64,000 nt of DNA from positions 48,967,353 to 49,031,352 of the forward strand of contig OX246740.1 in the NCBI GenBank assembly GCA_945910005.1, written 5' to 3'. The notes under the pieces are model-generated. The model made no database searches, was not told the origin of the DNA, and saw only the letters and a program-made list of their open reading frames with translations. Positions 59,041 through 64,000 of the stretch are shown piece by piece. Origin of the DNA: Isoperla grammatica. Taxonomy: Eukaryota; Arthropoda; Insecta; Plecoptera; Perlodidae. The position numbers and the translations under genes are program-made. Every line of letters starts with the position of its first letter. Positions within the stretch are counted from its first letter, which is position 1.

Positions 59041-59259
59041 GTCGAATGATATGTGCGGGGGTGTACAGCATCTCGGCGTAGGCTGTACCTTACGAACGTA
59101 AGTTTTAACACGGTGCTGGGTGGCTCGTGATAAAATAATAGAGGCCATCTCGATTATCTCAGGGAGGGTTGAAAGTGAGTCGAGCGATCAATTAGCCTGT
59201 TGATGTCTTCTACCGGTATCGTACGGGCCCCGCTCACATCACAAGATAGGAGGGGGGGA

Positions 59260-59275
59260 GGGGGGGGGGGGGGGG
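59260..59275. repeat. Poly(G) tract, 16 bp
   Basis: Pure G run preceded by a 7-G run. Confidence 0.95.
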
Positions 59276-59544
59276 TAGACACTGGCCCGACGATCAATCT
59301 TTTTCGACCAAATGGCATATCCATTTAGCGTAGGTCCGAAAGTAAGTGAAAAAAAAAACGAAAAAAAACTTGTAAGAAACGACGTTAGCAAGTAACGCAT
59401 TTTCTTGTTGTTAAGTTTTTCACATCATAAATGGATAGGTGTACAAAAAGTGTGTTTTTAGAAATCTCGATGTTTCCGGATCATTATCAGGGGGTGAGAA
59501 CTAAAGAGATGTTATTTTTACCCCCCGTACTAGGTTGTGGGCAA

Positions 59545-59738
59545 GGTCTACTTGATCTCCGCCTAGCGGAGGCTCGTCGAACTCCCTAGTTAGGTCGTCG
59601 CAAGGGAACCAAAATCGCCATTTTGGATCCTACTAAAAAAACTGTTATAATAATTAAATATCCGTTGTAGATTATGTAACACAATACTTAAAACACCTAA
59701 AAGAGACGAGTCTCCGCTAGGCGGAGATCAAGTAGACC
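59545..59738. mobile_element. MITE-like element, 194 bp, 34-bp inverted repeats
   Basis: Both ends read GGTCTACTTGATCTCCGCCT then AGCGGAGRCTCGTC, inverted, with one mismatch. Each arm contains a 15-bp inner palindrome CTCCGCCTAGCGGAG, an unusual repeat-in-repeat design. The centre is AT-rich. A clear target duplication was not seen; AGTAGACCTTGGGTTGTGGG at 59763-59782 resembles the left flank plus terminus. Confidence 0.8.
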
Positions 59739-59782
59739 AAAGATATTATAATATTCCCTAAGTAGACCTTGGGTTGTGGGTG

Positions 59783-62700
59783 GAGAGGAACGGTTGTAAG
59801 GAAAACAGTTTATACAACCGCTGGGATGTCTTCTCTTGGCCTATCTGCTCTCATGCAAAGTAGCGTCAGTGAAAACGGATATGTATTTCGTGCAAAAAAA
59901 ACAAAACAAAAGAGGCACCTCTGTTTTGAACATCAAAATATATTTGATTTACAATCGTAATTTGATAAAAAGCAAGATAGCAATGTTCTTGAACCGTCAA
60001 ATTTTATCTACATTAAAAGTTTGACATACTTTTGTTAAATTATTTTCCTCCTGCGTGTCATTTTTTTTCAAGTGTCTAAAGTTTAAAATTTCTTTTCCCT
60101 TTGAAGTCTCTTTGTATAAAAATGAAGCTTTTAACTTATATATTTATTTCAGCTTTCTCACGCTTCTTCTCTACTTTATTATCACCAAGCACGTTTTGTG
60201 TATGAAATATTTCATCTTTTACAATTTACCTTCGAAAGCCAGATTTAGTGGGAGCTCCTTTTAAGAAAGGAAACATTTCTCATTGTTTTGTGCACAAGGT
60301 ATTTATCTACATTAAGATTTACGTCTCATTTACAACCTATTCATTTATATTCACGTAAATTATTTCTTTTCGGTAGTTAATTGTACGTTCAACCGATTCT
60401 GTAACAAATTTCCTTTGATGTATTTTATTTTTGGAGCTTATGTACTTTTGTTTCAGTGGAAGGATAAATGTGTCACTATCTAATTAGCCTTGCTGTGTTT
60501 ACAAAGGGCTCCAACATCAATCAATCACAGAACTTAGGCCTACTCAATTTTTAAACGAACTTAAAAATGTCAATTTTGTTTCGAGGTCTCAAATATACGC
60601 GCCTGTCTAGATAGAAGTTAATGAATCGAGTACATGGTACACGAGAATAAGACTACTCATCATCCTTAAACTTTGCATGCCAGTTCATAAAATTATACTT
60701 TTGAATTTAATGTTTATTATAATAATGGGGTTGTTATCCCGAACCCGAAATGTTTATATCTTCCCGTATTTTTGACATTTTCCCTTGTGATCGTAATACT
60801 GACGAAAGTCATCATTTTAACCTTGATTTTCCTGGCGTATTACGCTCAAAATTGAAGAACATTTTATATTTATTACATGCATTTGAAATTTAAAATGTTT
60901 TACTAATATTGTGGTCCAATTCCAAACTTTATCGCAAACTTACCAAAACGAAATAAGGATTATAATACTATATATTCTCAGGCGTGTACCTCTCATATCC
61001 CAAGACAAGGAAGATAGATAAACATTTTACAACAGTCCATAAAAATTCATTTGTGAAAGCCCTTTGTTTGTATTAACTCAATACAAGATCACACGTTATA
61101 TATAATGATGCTTGTAAATTATAGTGTAGCGATTGGTTGTCCGGCCTGTGGAGTTAGGCGTTGGTTAATTACAGAAGTTAATTTAACTTTCGTGTAAGGT
61201 TGACACAGGCTAAGGGTGTCAGGGGACGAGCGATCTCAAACATTGTAAATACATACCCATTAGTGAAATGAAGAGTTCTTGTGTGTTAGTGTGTCTGCGG
61301 TGTTTGTGTGCAGTGGACGGAGTAGACCTAGAGTGCACGGCTGGAATTCAATATGGCCACGCTAATAAAGATAGCTGAATAAAATCCCGGACTGTGTTCT
61401 CTATTTTAATAAAAACTCTAGGGAATTGATAACGGGGTTTAAAGGTGTAGTCTCGTGTATATACGAACAGTTGCACGAAGAAGAAATTAACGTAATTAGT
61501 TATAGAGTCTAGTTGTGTTTGTATGTGTCGTAATTCAGTATATAATATAGCTCTTACAATGTTTTAATTGTGTCTAGACGTGTTATACGGGAATACAGTG
61601 TGTTTTGTACAAGGTTTTAACTGTTATGGCGTTGTTTTAACCACAATTGAAACAACGTGAAAGTAGACGAACTATTTTGTGCTGAGGATTCTTCAAAATA
61701 ATGAATGGCACCCGTTACCTTTGAAAAAAATTATTCAAACCACCCTGATTTTAAATCGAACACTAAAATTACCTTTTTTTCTGAAGGAGAAGATTGTCAT
61801 GATTTATAGTATTTCTTTATTGGGAAAATAAAATATTAAAGCGTTGTTAATTTAAAAGAACTTGTGTTACCCAAAATATGTGTAGTATTTTAATTTTATA
61901 TCACTTTTCAGAATATTTAAATATACGCAACACTAGTTTAGATATTATTGCCAAACTGCCTTATAATTGATGGTATATCTTTAACTTTGTTTAAACAAAA
62001 AGATGATAGTTAGATGTCTTTCCTGCCTTTTGAAAACAAACCTAAAAAAGGAAATGTGCTTTTAATATCGCAGATGTTAAATAATTTACCGAATCCTCTA
62101 ATATAAACTTTAAAAGCTGTTATTCCGCATTGAATTAATTAATTACTTAATTAATACATAAACAAATACTTGATATATGTGTGGGTTTTGCATGCGATGT
62201 GAAGTTACTAACATCCGTCACGGAGCTCTGAGCCTCCACGTGGGTTCGAGGAATATGTGTCGGATGTGATAGAGCGCCTATCACACTTTCCAGGAAAGCT
62301 GAACGTTGGTGTTCTTTAAAAGCATGTCGAACAATTTATAATTTTCCAAGTCTGACCAATCACAGGAGAGTATTGCAATTACGGGCGTCTAGTACTAAGA
62401 ATATAAATGGCAGAGGTCTCTACTTCGAACGGGCCGCCTCAAACGGGAACCCTCTATCATTAGAGGGGCGGAGGGGGTGAGGGGGGTTGATCAAAGAGGA
62501 CGGTTTACCCTTTGAGTGGTCAGTGAGATAATCTTGAGCCAAAACTTTCTATAAACTCTTTAGAAAAAGTCTTTTAAAATAAATGAAAAGTAAGAAGTTG
62601 ATCGCAGGTCTTTTTATTTAGGTACTTTCCTCTGAATGCAATATGGCTCATGGAGACTATAATATTGTGCGATGTACGGGGATTTGTTTTTACCACTCTC

Positions 62701-64000
62701 CCTAAAACTTTCTTTCATGACCCTTGGGTAGGACGTCATAACTATGTCTTTGATGATAACGTAAAGAAATAAAGTGGAGTATTTATAAGTTTGAGATCTT
62801 TTTCATCATGAAACATTGCAAACAAAAATTCCATCGTGTGCTTAATTTAAACGAGATGATTTATGAGATAAACACATTTAATTAAAAAAAGAGTTTGTCT
62901 TCGATTTATAAATTAAAGGAAGTAACAATTATGTGCGTGAATTCGCAACTTAAAGAACGTTCAACTTAACGGGTTGAAATCTTCGGTGAGATTTGATTAT
63001 ATTTCCTATGTTATTAAAAAAATTCTCGTTCTAAAAATTAATTGGCTATTATAGTTTGAAGTAATATATAGTATTTGCGTCTATTATCTGGTTAAAATAT
63101 CAGAAATATGCTCACATTTATCTCATTCATGTGGTAAAAACGATCTGAAAATCCACTTTTGAACCTGCGCTCAATAATAATTTGTTAAGGCATCACAGTA
63201 CGCTTTTGATCTTAACGGACTTTCTGCTACCAGTAGAAATTTGTCAAATCTGAAATTTTGGTGTTTGTGAATTGTGAATACATTTTTTGGTGTATGATAA
63301 GTTTAAAACATCGGTGCCTTATCACTACATCTTTAGGAACCATACAAAATTGTAGATGCATATATTCGACAACGACACAAAACACCAAACCCTTAAAATG
63401 ATCGACGGATAAAATTGAGTCGATATTTTCCGCAAATGACTGTACCTCGCCAACGCTGCCAATACAAAGAAGTCTGCCTTTTTATCACGAGAACTGTTTT
63501 AATTCGAAAAATTGCATTATTTATCAAAAAGTGTTCGCCGGCGTCGTCCGGCCCCTCGAGACCAGAGCGAAGAAAAACATGCGTCTCACATCGACGCTTG
63601 TGAGAAAACGATCTCTTAGGAAAAATTCGCACACGTTCAGCCTTGGCCAACGTGACGCGGAAAAAATCTTTTGTCTTAGCTGATAAATTCTGTTTACACC
63701 CTTGAACAGTGTTTCGCTGGGATGGCCGGCTGGCAATCTACAGCTGATAGTTCCCATGGTGTTTGCGGGAAAAGCCAAGCTACTCAAAAAAACCGTCATT
63801 GAAATTAATAGTCTTGCGGAAAATTTGTGGAGAATTTTTAAGATGGTGCAAAAAGTAAAGAGTGTTTTTCTCATTGCGTGTTTTGAGAATTTATCTTTCT
63901 TCTGAATTGTCATCAATATCTTTGTTTGGTTCGTACTGTCGCGGTTGTGTGTATTTAAAATAAATAATAATGATAATGAATGTCACCAATTTAAAAAAAA
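59783..64000. other. AT-rich non-coding stretch
   Basis: No supported gene. Perfect hairpin TGTGATAG...CTATCACA at about 62266-62286. The last 600 bp are less AT-rich and hold a 130-codon minus frame (63524-63916) with no recognisable domain and opposing open frames; it could be part of an exon but I have no support. Confidence 0.45.

Noticed and set aside
63524..63916. 130-codon minus-strand frame near the window end
   Set aside because: Three overlapping frames are open on both strands and no domain is visible. It may belong to something outside the window, but there is no support.
1..64000. CRISPR array, phage, operon or other prokaryotic defence system
   Set aside because: No regularly spaced repeats with unique spacers and no dense long frames; composition and transposons are those of an animal nuclear genome.

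Overview
This window looks like nuclear DNA from an invertebrate animal. It is AT-rich and full of microsatellites, long pure G or C runs, SINEs with tRNA-like heads, and short non-autonomous DNA transposons. I found no convincing protein-coding gene, no rRNA gene, no intact functional tRNA gene, no CRISPR array and no bacterial-style operon. The longest open frames (about 150 codons or less) have no recognisable domain, and several lie inside inverted repeats that open frames on both strands by symmetry. The species cannot be named from this sequence. The window is best read as intergenic or large-intron DNA shaped by transposons.

Layout. 1-9.6 kb: dispersed repeat copies (926-1110 with 3656-3841; 2827-2910 with 4747-4828), a fold-back element (5206-5499) and a cluster of CRE/bZIP-like sites (8580-8649). 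9.6-22 kb: three copies of a tRNA-headed SINE, here called family A (one with a clear 10-bp target duplication), a Harbinger-like MITE (10716-10894), a 166-bp tandem duplication just after one SINE, a 420-bp hAT element with a perfect 8-bp target duplication (16846-17265), and two fold-back elements. 22-33 kb: a second hAT element (25157-25458, perfect 8-bp target duplication), a degenerate tandem repeat, a SINE of a second group (family B) and several MITEs. 33-47 kb: inverted 48-bp repeats 2.1 kb apart carrying a short reiterated unit, two larger tandem duplications, further tRNA-like SINE fragments and a MITE carrying a CCAAT box. 47.4-48.6 kb: two family B SINEs head to head with a nested hairpin between them. 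50.88-51.18 kb: a CpG-rich block. 56.9-57.4 kb: two near-identical MITEs in opposite orientation. 58.9-59.8 kb: a SINE remnant and one more MITE. The remainder is AT-rich DNA in which I see nothing specific.

There are no genes here that work together. What ties the window together is the transposon population. The SINEs carry internal pol III A and B boxes and would have depended on a LINE reverse transcriptase located elsewhere. The MITEs and hAT elements encode no transposase and would have depended on enzymes supplied in trans. Some of them carry matches to common transcription-factor motifs (CCAAT box, CRE, E-box), so they could act as regulatory raw material; that last point is inference.
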